Both the position numbers and the translations under genes were made by a program. The notes under the pieces are model-generated. The model ran no database searches. It saw only the letters and a list, made by a program, of their open reading frames with translations, and was not told the DNA's origin. Below, one piece after another: positions 39,501-46,698 of a stretch of DNA of 64,000 nucleotides. The DNA is from Aeromicrobium wangtongii. GTDB lineage: Bacteria > Actinomycetota > Actinomycetes > Propionibacteriales > Nocardioidaceae. The stretch covers positions 558,001 to 622,000 of the forward strand of contig NZ_CP102173.1 of assembly GCF_024584515.1 (NCBI RefSeq), written 5' to 3'. The stretch's first letter is position 1. The number at the start of each line of letters is the position of its first letter.

Positions 39501-39584
39501 GCAACCCACGCGTCAGCGTCCGCAACCCACGCGTCAGCGTGCGCAACCCACGCGTCAGCGTGCGCAACCCACGCGTCAGCGTTT
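39501..39584. repeat. four tandem copies of a 21-bp repeat
   Basis: Unit GCAACCCACGCGTCAGCGT(C/G)C, copies at 39501-39521, 39522-39542, 39543-39563 and 39564-39584. Copies 2 and 3 are identical; the others differ only in their last bases. Each holds ACGC-GTCA-GCGT, a small hairpin, and the preceding TGACGC pairs with GCGTCA of unit 1. The array starts 1 base after the ideR stop, and the stop of the converging DUF1295 gene lies in unit 4. Confidence 0.9.
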
Positions 39585-40385
39585 GGGGGGCAGGGGGACG
39601 AAGTAGCTCGTGCGGCGGACGTAGTCGTCCCAGCCGGGCTTCTTGCGCTGACCCAGCTCGTTGAGCTTCGCGCCCGTGACGTTGACCAGCGAGTAGGTCA
39701 TGATCGCCGGCCCGACCAGGGCGACGAGCCCCGGCCACGAGCCCGCACCGACCAGGCCGATGCCCCACCACACGCAGGCGTCCCCGAAGTAGTTGGGGTG
39801 GCGGGTCAGGCTCCACAGACCCGTGTCCATGATCTTGCCGCGGTTGGCCGGATCGCTCTTGTACGCCTTGAGCTGGGCGTCGCCGACGGTCTCGAAGAAC
39901 AGCCCCACGGCCCAGACCAGGATGCCGAGGACCGCCAGCGGCACCGACATGCGGTCGTTGTTCGGGCCGACCATCAGCGGCGCCGACACGATGAACATGG
40001 CCACGCCCTGCGGCACGAACACCCGGGTGACCGCCGTCGTGGCGAACGAGCGACCGGCAGCCTCGCCCTTCTGGAGCAGATCGGCGTAGCGGGGGTCCTC
40101 GCCCGCGCCTGAGTTGCGTCCGCCGACGTGCCAGGCCAGCCGCAGGCCCCAGACCGCGACCATGGCCAGCACGATCCACCGCTGCGCCCGGCCACCGTCG
40201 CCGCCCAGCGACACCAGCGCGGACACGAGCGCCACGACGACGAATCCCAGCCCCCACAGCGTGTCGACGATCGACAGGAGGTGCCGGCGCAGGGCGTACG
40301 CCAGCCCGACACCCATGAAGACCAGGAGCGCGCCGAAGCCGGCCGCGAACGTGAGGCCGGTCTGCGCCAGGTCGTTGTCGATCAT
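39576..40385 (-). CDS. DUF1295 / steroid-5-alpha-reductase-like membrane protein
   Basis: A 269-residue membrane protein with about seven helices and the family signature GLWSLTRHPNYFGDACVWWG, a SAM- or NADPH-binding-type C-terminal region shared by DUF1295, isoprenylcysteine methyltransferases and steroid reductases. QLKAYKSDPANRGKIMDTG precedes it, and RKKPGWDDYVRRTSYFVP ends the protein. Its stop lies within the 21-bp tandem repeat. The start is 7 bases after the stop of the cyclopropane synthase-like gene, so both are probably co-transcribed and act on lipids. The reaction is unknown. Confidence 0.85.
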   Translation of the reverse strand: MIDNDLAQTGLTFAAGFGALLVFMGVGLAYALRRHLLSIVDTLWGLGFVVVALVSALVSLGGDGGRAQRWIVLAMVAVWGLRLAWHVGGRNSGAGEDPRYADLLQKGEAAGRSFATTAVTRVFVPQGVAMFIVSAPLMVGPNNDRMSVPLAVLGILVWAVGLFFETVGDAQLKAYKSDPANRGKIMDTGLWSLTRHPNYFGDACVWWGIGLVGAGSWPGLVALVGPAIMTYSLVNVTGAKLNELGQRKKPGWDDYVRRTSYFVPLPPKR

Positions 40386-40392
40386 CGGGTGG

Positions 40393-41700
40393 TCACGTCA
40401 GCCAGTCCAGGGGAGAGGCGGGCATGCCGCTGACGCCACGCGGCGAGGGCTTGACCGCGAGGATCTGGTCGACGCCCATGCGGTTCTCCTCGAAGGCCAA
40501 CGAGCCGCCGGCGAGGTACAGACGCCACACGCGGGCCTGCTCCTCGCCGATCAGCTTGACCGCGGTGTCCCAGCCCGCCTCGAGCCGGGCCGCCCACCCG
40601 GCCACGGTCTGCGGGTAGTGCTCGCGCATCGCCTGGACGTCGCGGATCTCCAGCCCGGAGGCCGCGATGCGCCCGATCGTCGTGGCCAGCGGCACCATGT
40701 GCATGTCGGGGGCGATGTAGGTCTCGATGAACGGCCCGCCACCGGGATGGTCAGCGGGGGAGCCGTTGCTGCGGGACATCTGCTGGATCAGCGCGCGCCC
40801 GCCCGGCTTGAGGTAGCGGTGGATCGAGTCGACGAACACGATGTACTCCGCATCGCCGACGTGCTCGCCCATCTCGATCGAGGCGATCGCGTCGATGCCG
40901 CCGTCACGGACCCCGGAGGCGGCCAGGTCGCGGAAGTGCCGCAGGCTGACGTCGACCCGGTCGGACAGGCCGCGCTCGGCGGCACGAGCCAGGACGTGGT
41001 CGCGCTGCTCGACCGACAGCGTCACCCCGGTGACGTGGACGCCGTAGTGCTCGGCGGCGAACAGCGTCAGCGAGCCCCAGCCGGAGCCGATGTCGACCAT
41101 CTTCATGCCGGGCTGCAGGCCGAGCTTGCGGCAGACCAGGTGCAGCTTGGCGGTCTGCGCCTCCTCCAGCGTCATGTCCGGGGCGGCGTGGAAGCCGCTC
41201 GAGTACGCCATGGTCGGGTCGAGGATCAGCTCGTAGAAGTCGTTGGACAGGTCGTAGTGGTGCGAGATCGCCGCTTGGTCGCGTTCTCGGCTGTGCAGCT
41301 CCCCGGTCAGGGCGGACTCGGCGGCCGGTGCGGCGGGGCGCGGGCCGATCGCGCCGACCCGCACGGCCAGCCCGACGGCCCTGGCCACCTGGCGCGGGCC
41401 GATCCTCGGTCGTCCGGCGAGCTCGTCGGACGCCCGGGCCTCGCGCACGGCGTCCCACATGGCGCGCAGCCCCTCGCCGAGATCGCCCTCGACGTCCAGA
41501 TCGCCCTGGACATAGGCGCGGGCCACGCCGAGCTCGCCGGGCTTCCACAGGATGTGACGCAGGGCGCGCTTGTCGCGGATCACGACGACGGGCGCCCCCG
41601 GGACACCGGCCGCGCTGCCGTCCCACGCCCGCAGCCGGATGGGCAGGTGGAGGCCGAGAGTGTCCTCGGCCAGGGACAACAGGGATGCCGCGATGTTCAC
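40393..41700 (-). CDS. cyclopropane-fatty-acyl-phospholipid synthase-like methyltransferase
   Basis: SAM-dependent enzyme acting on unsaturated acyl chains of membrane lipids. 435 residues. The N-terminal 150 residues are the lipid-binding part (LWKPGELGVARAYVQGDLDV). Then HYDLSNDFYELILDPTMAYSSG, the SAM motif MVDIGSGWGSLTLFAAEHYG, TLSVEQRDHVLARA, and SIEMGEHVGDAEY with the active-site Glu. GTG 41700 has TTGACT 6 bases upstream; the longer frame to 41880 is rejected because it crosses the divergent gene. With the DUF1295 gene it may make a cyclopropane or methyl-branched fatty acid; a tuberculostearate-type product is possible but not shown. Confidence 0.9.
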   Translation of the reverse strand: MNIAASLLSLAEDTLGLHLPIRLRAWDGSAAGVPGAPVVVIRDKRALRHILWKPGELGVARAYVQGDLDVEGDLGEGLRAMWDAVREARASDELAGRPRIGPRQVARAVGLAVRVGAIGPRPAAPAAESALTGELHSRERDQAAISHHYDLSNDFYELILDPTMAYSSGFHAAPDMTLEEAQTAKLHLVCRKLGLQPGMKMVDIGSGWGSLTLFAAEHYGVHVTGVTLSVEQRDHVLARAAERGLSDRVDVSLRHFRDLAASGVRDGGIDAIASIEMGEHVGDAEYIVFVDSIHRYLKPGGRALIQQMSRSNGSPADHPGGGPFIETYIAPDMHMVPLATTIGRIAASGLEIRDVQAMREHYPQTVAGWAARLEAGWDTAVKLIGEEQARVWRLYLAGGSLAFEENRMGVDQILAVKPSPRGVSGMPASPLDWLT

Positions 41701-41706
41701 CGCGCC

Positions 41707-41761
41707 AGTCAACCGTCGGCCGCGGGGACCCGCCACCTGAGTTCGCCCGGTGGGGCAGAAT
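41707..41761. promoter_or_regulatory. divergent leaderless promoters, Cfa-like (minus) and PGPGW protein (plus)
   Basis: Minus TTGACT (41712-41707), 6 bases, GTG 41700. Plus CAGAAT (41756-41761), 6 bases, ATG 41768. Confidence 0.45.
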
Positions 41762-41767
41762 GTCCCC

Positions 41768-42256
41768 ATGAGCGTTGGTACCAGGATCGAGCACTGGTTC
41801 CGGCGGACGGGCTCGGAGGTCCTCGGCTGGCTCCTGGTGCCGGTCGGCATCGTCATGATGCCCGCTCCGGGCCCCGGCACCCTCGTGCTCGTCGCCGGTC
41901 TCGCGCTCCTGGCCCGGCACTACGTGTGGGCCCAGCGGCTGCTGGTGCCGCTGGAGCGCGCCGCGATCGAGGCAGCCAAGTTCGGTGTCGCGACCCTGCC
42001 GCGCATCCTGCTCAGCCTGCTGGGAGTCGTGTGGCTCGTCGCGCTGGGCTTCATCTGGTGGATCAAGCCGAACATCCCCGAGTTCGACGTGCTGGGCATC
42101 GGCGTCGGCCCGGAGCTGCCCGCGGCCGGCTGGGGCACGGCGCTGGGCCTGTGGACGTCGGCCGTGGCGGCCCTGGGGCTGCTCGTCTACAGCATCGTGA
42201 AATGGCGCGAGCCCCGCTCAGCACGCCGACGGGCGACGGATTGGCAGGCCCCGTAG
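41768..42256 (+). CDS. TIGR02611/PGPGW-type small membrane protein
   Basis: A 162-residue protein with three or four membrane helices. The loop MMPAPGPGTLVLVAGLALLA holds the P-G-P-G signature of this family of unknown function. A second hydrophobic pair, LPRILLSLLGVVWLVALGFI and ALGLWTSAVAALGLLVYSIV, follows, with a basic C-terminal end. The ATG is set by the -10 box; GTG 41750 would add six residues. It converges with nothing and is followed by the secreted protease. Confidence 0.75.
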   Translation: MSVGTRIEHWFRRTGSEVLGWLLVPVGIVMMPAPGPGTLVLVAGLALLARHYVWAQRLLVPLERAAIEAAKFGVATLPRILLSLLGVVWLVALGFIWWIKPNIPEFDVLGIGVGPELPAAGWGTALGLWTSAVAALGLLVYSIVKWREPRSARRRATDWQAP

Positions 42257-42328
42257 TGTTCGTGCTGGCGCGGCCCGCCGGTCGCCGTCCATCCCCGTGA
42301 ACCCGGCTCGAGAAGGACGATCAACACT

Positions 42329-43561
42329 GTGGCACTGCGACGCACGCTCCTGACCCTGACCACCGGCCTGGCGCTGACGATCGGCATGTCGCCGCTCGCG
42401 CCGGCAGGCGCCGAATCGGTCGATGCGGAGGCGGCCGACATCCTGGCGTCGGCTCCCTCGGGCGAGCCGGTCACCGTCGTGACGACCACGCAGACCGCGG
42501 ACGGTCCCCAGTTCTCGACCAAGGTCACCCGCTCGCGCGGAGAGGCGCTCGATGTCATCTCCTCGGCGCTGGACTCCTCGTCGGTGGACGCCGTCGACGT
42601 CGCCCACCCCGTCTCGATCGCGGTGACGGCCGCCAAGAAGAAGTCCAAGTCCAAGAAGTCCAAGCGGGTCAAGCGCTCCAACGACAGCTTGCGCAAGCGG
42701 CAGTGGGCCCTGAACCGGCTGGATGTGGAGAAGGTCTGGCGCAAGTCCTCCGGCAAGCGCGCCGTCGTCGCCGTGATCGACACGGGCGTGTGGGCCAGCC
42801 ATCCCGATCTCAAGGGCCGTGTGCTCAAGGGGCGCGACTTCATCGAGAACGATCGCTCCGCGGGTGACCGCAACGGCCACGGCACCCACGTCGCGGGGAT
42901 CATCGCCGCCAAGGCGAACAACAAGCGGGGCATCGCCGGGGTCGCCCCCTCGGCCAAGATCCTGCCCGTGCGGGTCCTGAACGCCGCCGGCGCCGGCAAC
43001 ACGGCCACGGTGGCCCGCGGCATCGTCTACGCCGTCAACAAGAAGGCGGACGTCATCAACCTGTCCCTGGCCGGCGTGCAGTCCGACGCCCAGCTCCAGG
43101 CGGCCATCCGCTACGCCCAGTCGCGCAATGTCGTCGTCGTGGCGGCCGCGGGCAACCGCGGCTGCGGCGCCCCGGCGTCCTATCCCGCGGCGTACCCGGG
43201 GGTCATCGGGGTCGGCGCGATCCACCGCAACGGCGGCGTCGACCGGTACTCGAACTGCGGCAGCTACGTCGATCTGGTGGCGCCGGGCACCTCGATCCGC
43301 TCCACCGTGATCCGGCACCCCTCCCTGGGCCTGCCCTGCCAGTACGGCAAGGACTACTGCATGATGTCCGGGACGTCGATGGCGGCGCCGCACGTCGCAG
43401 CCGCCGCGGCGATCCTGAAGTCCAGGACCAAGCGCGGCATGGGCCCCAACAAGATCAAGCGCCTCCTGCTCACCAAGGCTGACGACATCGTGACACCGGG
43501 CTACGACACGACCTCGGGCTTCGGGGTCCTGAACATCAAGCGGAGCCTCTCCGGACGCTGA
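42329..43561 (+). CDS. secreted S8 (subtilisin-like) serine protease
   Basis: Exported protease, 410 residues. Residues 1-28 are a Sec signal (LLTLTTGLALTIGMSPLAPAGA). A propeptide follows with a highly basic patch, KKKSKSKKSKRVKRS (103-117), likely the processing site region. Catalytic triad: D151 in AVIDTGVWASHPDL, H184 in NGHGTHVAGIIAA, S350 in MSGTSMAAPHVA; oxyanion N275 in AAAGN. Cysteine pairs (279/310 and 337/344) could make disulfides outside the cell. GTG 42329 follows GAAGGACG. Close to the wall-glycan genes but with no obvious partner. Confidence 0.92.
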   Translation: MALRRTLLTLTTGLALTIGMSPLAPAGAESVDAEAADILASAPSGEPVTVVTTTQTADGPQFSTKVTRSRGEALDVISSALDSSSVDAVDVAHPVSIAVTAAKKKSKSKKSKRVKRSNDSLRKRQWALNRLDVEKVWRKSSGKRAVVAVIDTGVWASHPDLKGRVLKGRDFIENDRSAGDRNGHGTHVAGIIAAKANNKRGIAGVAPSAKILPVRVLNAAGAGNTATVARGIVYAVNKKADVINLSLAGVQSDAQLQAAIRYAQSRNVVVVAAAGNRGCGAPASYPAAYPGVIGVGAIHRNGGVDRYSNCGSYVDLVAPGTSIRSTVIRHPSLGLPCQYGKDYCMMSGTSMAAPHVAAAAAILKSRTKRGMGPNKIKRLLLTKADDIVTPGYDTTSGFGVLNIKRSLSGR

Positions 43562-43595
43562 GCCGTCCGGAAGGGGGTCGCCAACGGGCGGCTCA
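43550..43595 (+). terminator. two mutually exclusive hairpins after the protease gene
   Basis: Hairpin A: TCCGGACG-CTGAGC-CGTCCGGA (43550-43571), a perfect 8-bp stem. Hairpin B: TGAGCCGTCCG with CGGGCGGCTCA (43559-43569 with 43585-43595), 11 bp with one wobble. They share CCGTCCG, so only one can form at a time. Hairpin B begins at the protease stop codon and ends 17 bases before the next ATG. Confidence 0.55.
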
Positions 43596-43611
43596 TGACT
43601 GACACTGGAGC

Positions 43612-44952
43612 ATGGCTGAAGTCTCATGTGATGTCGTCGTGGTCGGTCTGGGTCCCGGCGGGGAAGCGCTGGTGGCCCGACTCGCCGCGGCGGGCCTGGA
43701 CGTCGTGGCCGTCGAGAAGGAGCTGGTCGGGGGCGAGTGCCCCTACTGGGGGTGCATCCCGTCCAAGATGCTGATCCGGGCCGCGAACGCCCTGGCGGAG
43801 ACCCGCCGGGTGGACCGCCTCGCCGGCAAGGCCACGGTGACCCCCGACTTCGGGCTGGTGGCGCGGCGCATCCGGGAGGAGGCGACCGATGACTGGGACG
43901 ACACCGTCGCGGCCGACCGCATCACCGATGCGGGCGCCCGGCTGGTCCGCGGGCACGGGCGCCTCGACGGTGATCGCCGGGTCGTCGTGGGGGACGACGT
44001 CTTCGTCGCGTCCGCCGGCGTCGTGCTGAACACCGGGACGGCGGCTGCCGTGCCGCCGGTGCACGGGCTCGCCGACACCCCGTTCTGGACCAACCGGGAG
44101 GCGCTGGAGGCCGAGGCCGCGCCGGCGTCCATGATCGTGATCGGGGGCGGCTCGATCGGGGTGGAGCTGGCGCAGGCGTTCGCGCGCTTCGGCACCGAGG
44201 TCACGGTGCTGGAGGTGGGACCCCGCATCCTGGCCGTCGAGGAGCCCGAGACGTCCGAGCTCATCGCGGGCGTGTTCGAGGCCGAGGGCATCGGCGTCCA
44301 CGCCGGCATCACGATCGACGCGGTGGCGCACGACGGCGAGGTGTTCCACGTGACCTGCGGCCAGGTCACCTTCGAGGCCGAACGGCTGCTGGTCGCGGCG
44401 GGACGGAAGCCGCGCATCGACGACGTCGGCCTGGACACCGTCGGCGTCGAGCCGGGGCGGCACCTGACCGTCGACGACTCGATGCAGGTCACACCCGGCC
44501 TGTGGGCGATCGGCGACATCGTCGGTCGTGGCGCCTTCACGCACGTGTCGATGTATCAGTCCGAGCGGGCGGCGCGATCGATCCTCGGCGAACCGCTGGG
44601 GGAGTACGACACGAGCCTGCCGCGGGTCACCTTCACCGATCCGGAGGTCGGTGGGGTCGGCCTCACCGAGCAGCAGGCCCGCGACCGGGGCATCTCGGTG
44701 CGCATCGGCTCGACCGACCTGGCCGCGAGCAGCCGCGGCTTCGTCCACGGTCCCGGCAACGAGGGCCTCATCAAGATCGTCATCGACGAGGACGCCGGTG
44801 TCGTCGTCGGGGCGAACTGCGTGGGGACGACCGGGGGAGAGACGGTGTCCGCGCTGGCGTTCGCGGTCCGCGCGCAGATCCCCGTCGAGACGCTGCGCAA
44901 CACGATCTACGCCTATCCGACGTTCTGGCGGGCCATCGAGTCGGCCCTCTAG
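43612..44952 (+). CDS. FAD/NAD(P) disulfide oxidoreductase, class I (not canonical lipoamide dehydrogenase)
   Basis: A 446-residue flavoprotein. FAD motif VVVVGLGPGGEALVARLAAAG, redox pair in GGECPYWGCIPSK (Cys-x4-Cys), NAD(P) site IVIGGGSIGVELAQAFARFG, second FAD motif TPGLWAIGDI, and the dimer domain from about residue 330. The C-terminal catalytic His-Glu of lipoamide dehydrogenase (HPT..E) is replaced by YAYPTFWRAIE, so the His is absent and lipoamide reduction is unlikely. It may reduce a small thiol, quinone or metal. Neither E2 nor other partner genes are near. GACACT 5 bases upstream may be a -10. Confidence 0.85.
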   Translation: MAEVSCDVVVVGLGPGGEALVARLAAAGLDVVAVEKELVGGECPYWGCIPSKMLIRAANALAETRRVDRLAGKATVTPDFGLVARRIREEATDDWDDTVAADRITDAGARLVRGHGRLDGDRRVVVGDDVFVASAGVVLNTGTAAAVPPVHGLADTPFWTNREALEAEAAPASMIVIGGGSIGVELAQAFARFGTEVTVLEVGPRILAVEEPETSELIAGVFEAEGIGVHAGITIDAVAHDGEVFHVTCGQVTFEAERLLVAAGRKPRIDDVGLDTVGVEPGRHLTVDDSMQVTPGLWAIGDIVGRGAFTHVSMYQSERAARSILGEPLGEYDTSLPRVTFTDPEVGGVGLTEQQARDRGISVRIGSTDLAASSRGFVHGPGNEGLIKIVIDEDAGVVVGANCVGTTGGETVSALAFAVRAQIPVETLRNTIYAYPTFWRAIESAL

Positions 44953-44962
44953 CGGTCGCCGC

Positions 44963-45958
44963 TCAGGTCTGGCCCAGCAGCGCGAGCACCTCGCGCTCCA
45001 GCTTGCGGCTGGTCGGCGCTCCCGGGGCGACCCGGCGGTGGACCGGCGAGACCGTCTTGCCGACCTGGAACAGGTCGATGACGCGCGGGTCGACGTACGA
45101 CGACCGGGCGACGGCCGGGGTGTTGCCCAGGTGCTCCGAGACGTCGCGCATCGCGGCCGCGACGACGCGCTTGCGCCGGGACACCGTCGACCCGTCGTGG
45201 CCGGCCAGGGCCAGGGCCGCGATCGTGGTGCCGCGCCAGGTCCGGAAGTCCTTGGCGGAGTGGTCCTCGCCCAGCAACGACTTGATGTACGCATTGACGT
45301 CGGACGCGTCCAGGTCGTGCCAGTACCGCCCGGACTTGTACGCCAGCAGCCGGTTGCTGCCGCCCCGGCGCCGGCGCAGCGTCTCCAGCACCTCCCGGAC
45401 ACGGTCGTCGCGCACCGTGACGTCGACCTCCTGGCCGGACTTCGCCGTGTACGCGAAGGACAGGCCCCGTCCCGCGGGGTGCACGTGCTGCTTCTCCAGC
45501 GTGGTCAGCCCGAAGCTGCCGTTCTCCTCGGCGTACCGCACCGAGCCGATGCGGAACATGCCGAGGTCGAGCAGGCTGAACGCGGTCGCGGACACCCGTT
45601 CGAGGGTCAGGCCCTCGCCGCCGAGATCGCGGCGGGCGCGCCCGCGGTGCGCCAGCAGGGAGGCGGCGAAGTCCTCCATCCGCTCGAACTTCTCCTGGTC
45701 GCGTCGTTCGCGCCACTGCGGGTGGTAGATGTACTGACGCCGCCCGGCGTCGTCGGTGCCGACGGCCTGCAGGTGGCCGTTGTCGACCGAGCAGATCCAC
45801 ACCTCGGTCCACGCCGGGGGGATGACCAGCAGCTTGCAGCGCTCGACCTGCTCGGGCTCGAGCGGTCGGCCGTCCTCGTCGAGGTACCGAAATCCCCGGC
45901 CGTGCTTGACCCTGGTCCAGCCGGGAGAGCTGACGGACGTGCGGCGGAGGCGGACCAT
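44963..45958 (-). CDS. type IB DNA topoisomerase (poxvirus-like)
   Basis: Relaxes supercoils by cutting one strand through a 3'-phosphotyrosine. 331 residues. N-terminal DNA-binding part with RYLDEDGRPLEPEQVERCKL and IPPAWTEVWICS; catalytic part with GMFRIGSVRYAEENGSFGLTT, KDFRTWRGTTIAALAL (Arg), and NTPAVARSSYVDPRVIDLF with the active Tyr near residue 294. Typical length for bacterial TopIB. ATG 45958 has TAGCGT 9 bases upstream. It ends 10 bases from the converging flavoprotein stop. Confidence 0.93.
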   Translation of the reverse strand: MVRLRRTSVSSPGWTRVKHGRGFRYLDEDGRPLEPEQVERCKLLVIPPAWTEVWICSVDNGHLQAVGTDDAGRRQYIYHPQWRERRDQEKFERMEDFAASLLAHRGRARRDLGGEGLTLERVSATAFSLLDLGMFRIGSVRYAEENGSFGLTTLEKQHVHPAGRGLSFAYTAKSGQEVDVTVRDDRVREVLETLRRRRGGSNRLLAYKSGRYWHDLDASDVNAYIKSLLGEDHSAKDFRTWRGTTIAALALAGHDGSTVSRRKRVVAAAMRDVSEHLGNTPAVARSSYVDPRVIDLFQVGKTVSPVHRRVAPGAPTSRKLEREVLALLGQT

Positions 45959-46005
45959 GGTGGGACCACGCTAGGCGCAGGCGGTCCCGTCGGCACGTCG
46001 AAGCA

Positions 46006-46698
46006 TCACGCCGGCGAGGTCACGCTGCGGCGGTGCCACACCCAGTCCGTCGGCATCGTGACGCCGTCCAGGCCGATCCCCTGGAAGATGAGCCGGTAGG
46101 CATCGGGATTGTCCTGCCGTTGCTGCTCGAGGCCACGGTTCAGGTTGGCCCACAGCGGGGTGCTGCTCGGCGAGCCGAGGTACTCGGCGGTCTTGGTGCC
46201 GGGCAGCGCGTGGATGTGCAGGCCCAGTGCGCTCAGCAGCTGGCGCACGTGGGAGTCCAGGATCATGACGATGAAGTCGATGTCGTTGGCGTACGCCGCC
46301 CGCACGATGCCGTGGTACAGCGCACCGGCGCACAGCCCGCCGCGGCCCGCGCCCTTGCGGACCGCGATCGTGGAGATGTCCCAGGTCCGGGCGGGATCGA
46401 CGCCGGCGGCGCGGGCCGAGCGCAGCCCGTCGACCTGCCACGGCGGACGGCTCACGTCGTTGAGCGTCTTGAGCCCTTTGGGGCCGGGGGCGATGAAGCG
46501 CAGCGCCGCCGCGGCCACCCCGTCGTCCTGCATGACCACCATGAATCCGGTCGAGTCGGTGTAGGGGCCGTACTCGACGTCGAACTCCTCCGACGTGTTG
46601 CCGTAGGCCTCCAGGAATACATCGGACTCGCACTGCTTGGCAGCGGCGAGCTCGTCGCCCACTGGATCGAACACGAAGCGCAGGGGTGCTGCGGTCAT
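46006..46698 (-). CDS. GNAT-fold, autoinducer-synthase-like acyltransferase
   Basis: A 230-residue soluble protein. ESDVFLEAYGNTSEEFDVEY, EYGPYTDSTGFMVVMQDDG and VAAAALRFIAPGPKGLKTL, followed by WDISTIAVRKGAGRGGLCAGALYHG, follow the layout of LuxI/FeeM-type acyltransferases: acidic N-terminal region, the E/D-rich loop, then a WDI beta-strand and GNAT glycine loop. ILDSHVRQLLSALGLHIHAL ends the core. Similarity is structural in style, not close, so the product (acyl amino acid, acyl lactone, or other) is unknown. The start overlaps the stop of the GGDEF-EAL gene (ATGA), so the two are made together; GAGAGGAG is its ribosome-binding site. Confidence 0.7.
   Translation of the reverse strand: MTAAPLRFVFDPVGDELAAAKQCESDVFLEAYGNTSEEFDVEYGPYTDSTGFMVVMQDDGVAAAALRFIAPGPKGLKTLNDVSRPPWQVDGLRSARAAGVDPARTWDISTIAVRKGAGRGGLCAGALYHGIVRAAYANDIDFIVMILDSHVRQLLSALGLHIHALPGTKTAEYLGSPSSTPLWANLNRGLEQQRQDNPDAYRLIFQGIGLDGVTMPTDWVWHRRSVTSPA

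Noticed and set aside
39501-39584. A CRISPR array
   Set aside because: Units are joined without spacers and no cas gene is present.
39499-39606. Peptides coded by the 21-bp repeats (PTRQR-type and TLTRG-type)
   Set aside because: Repeat length is a multiple of three, so frames stay open by chance; no start signals.
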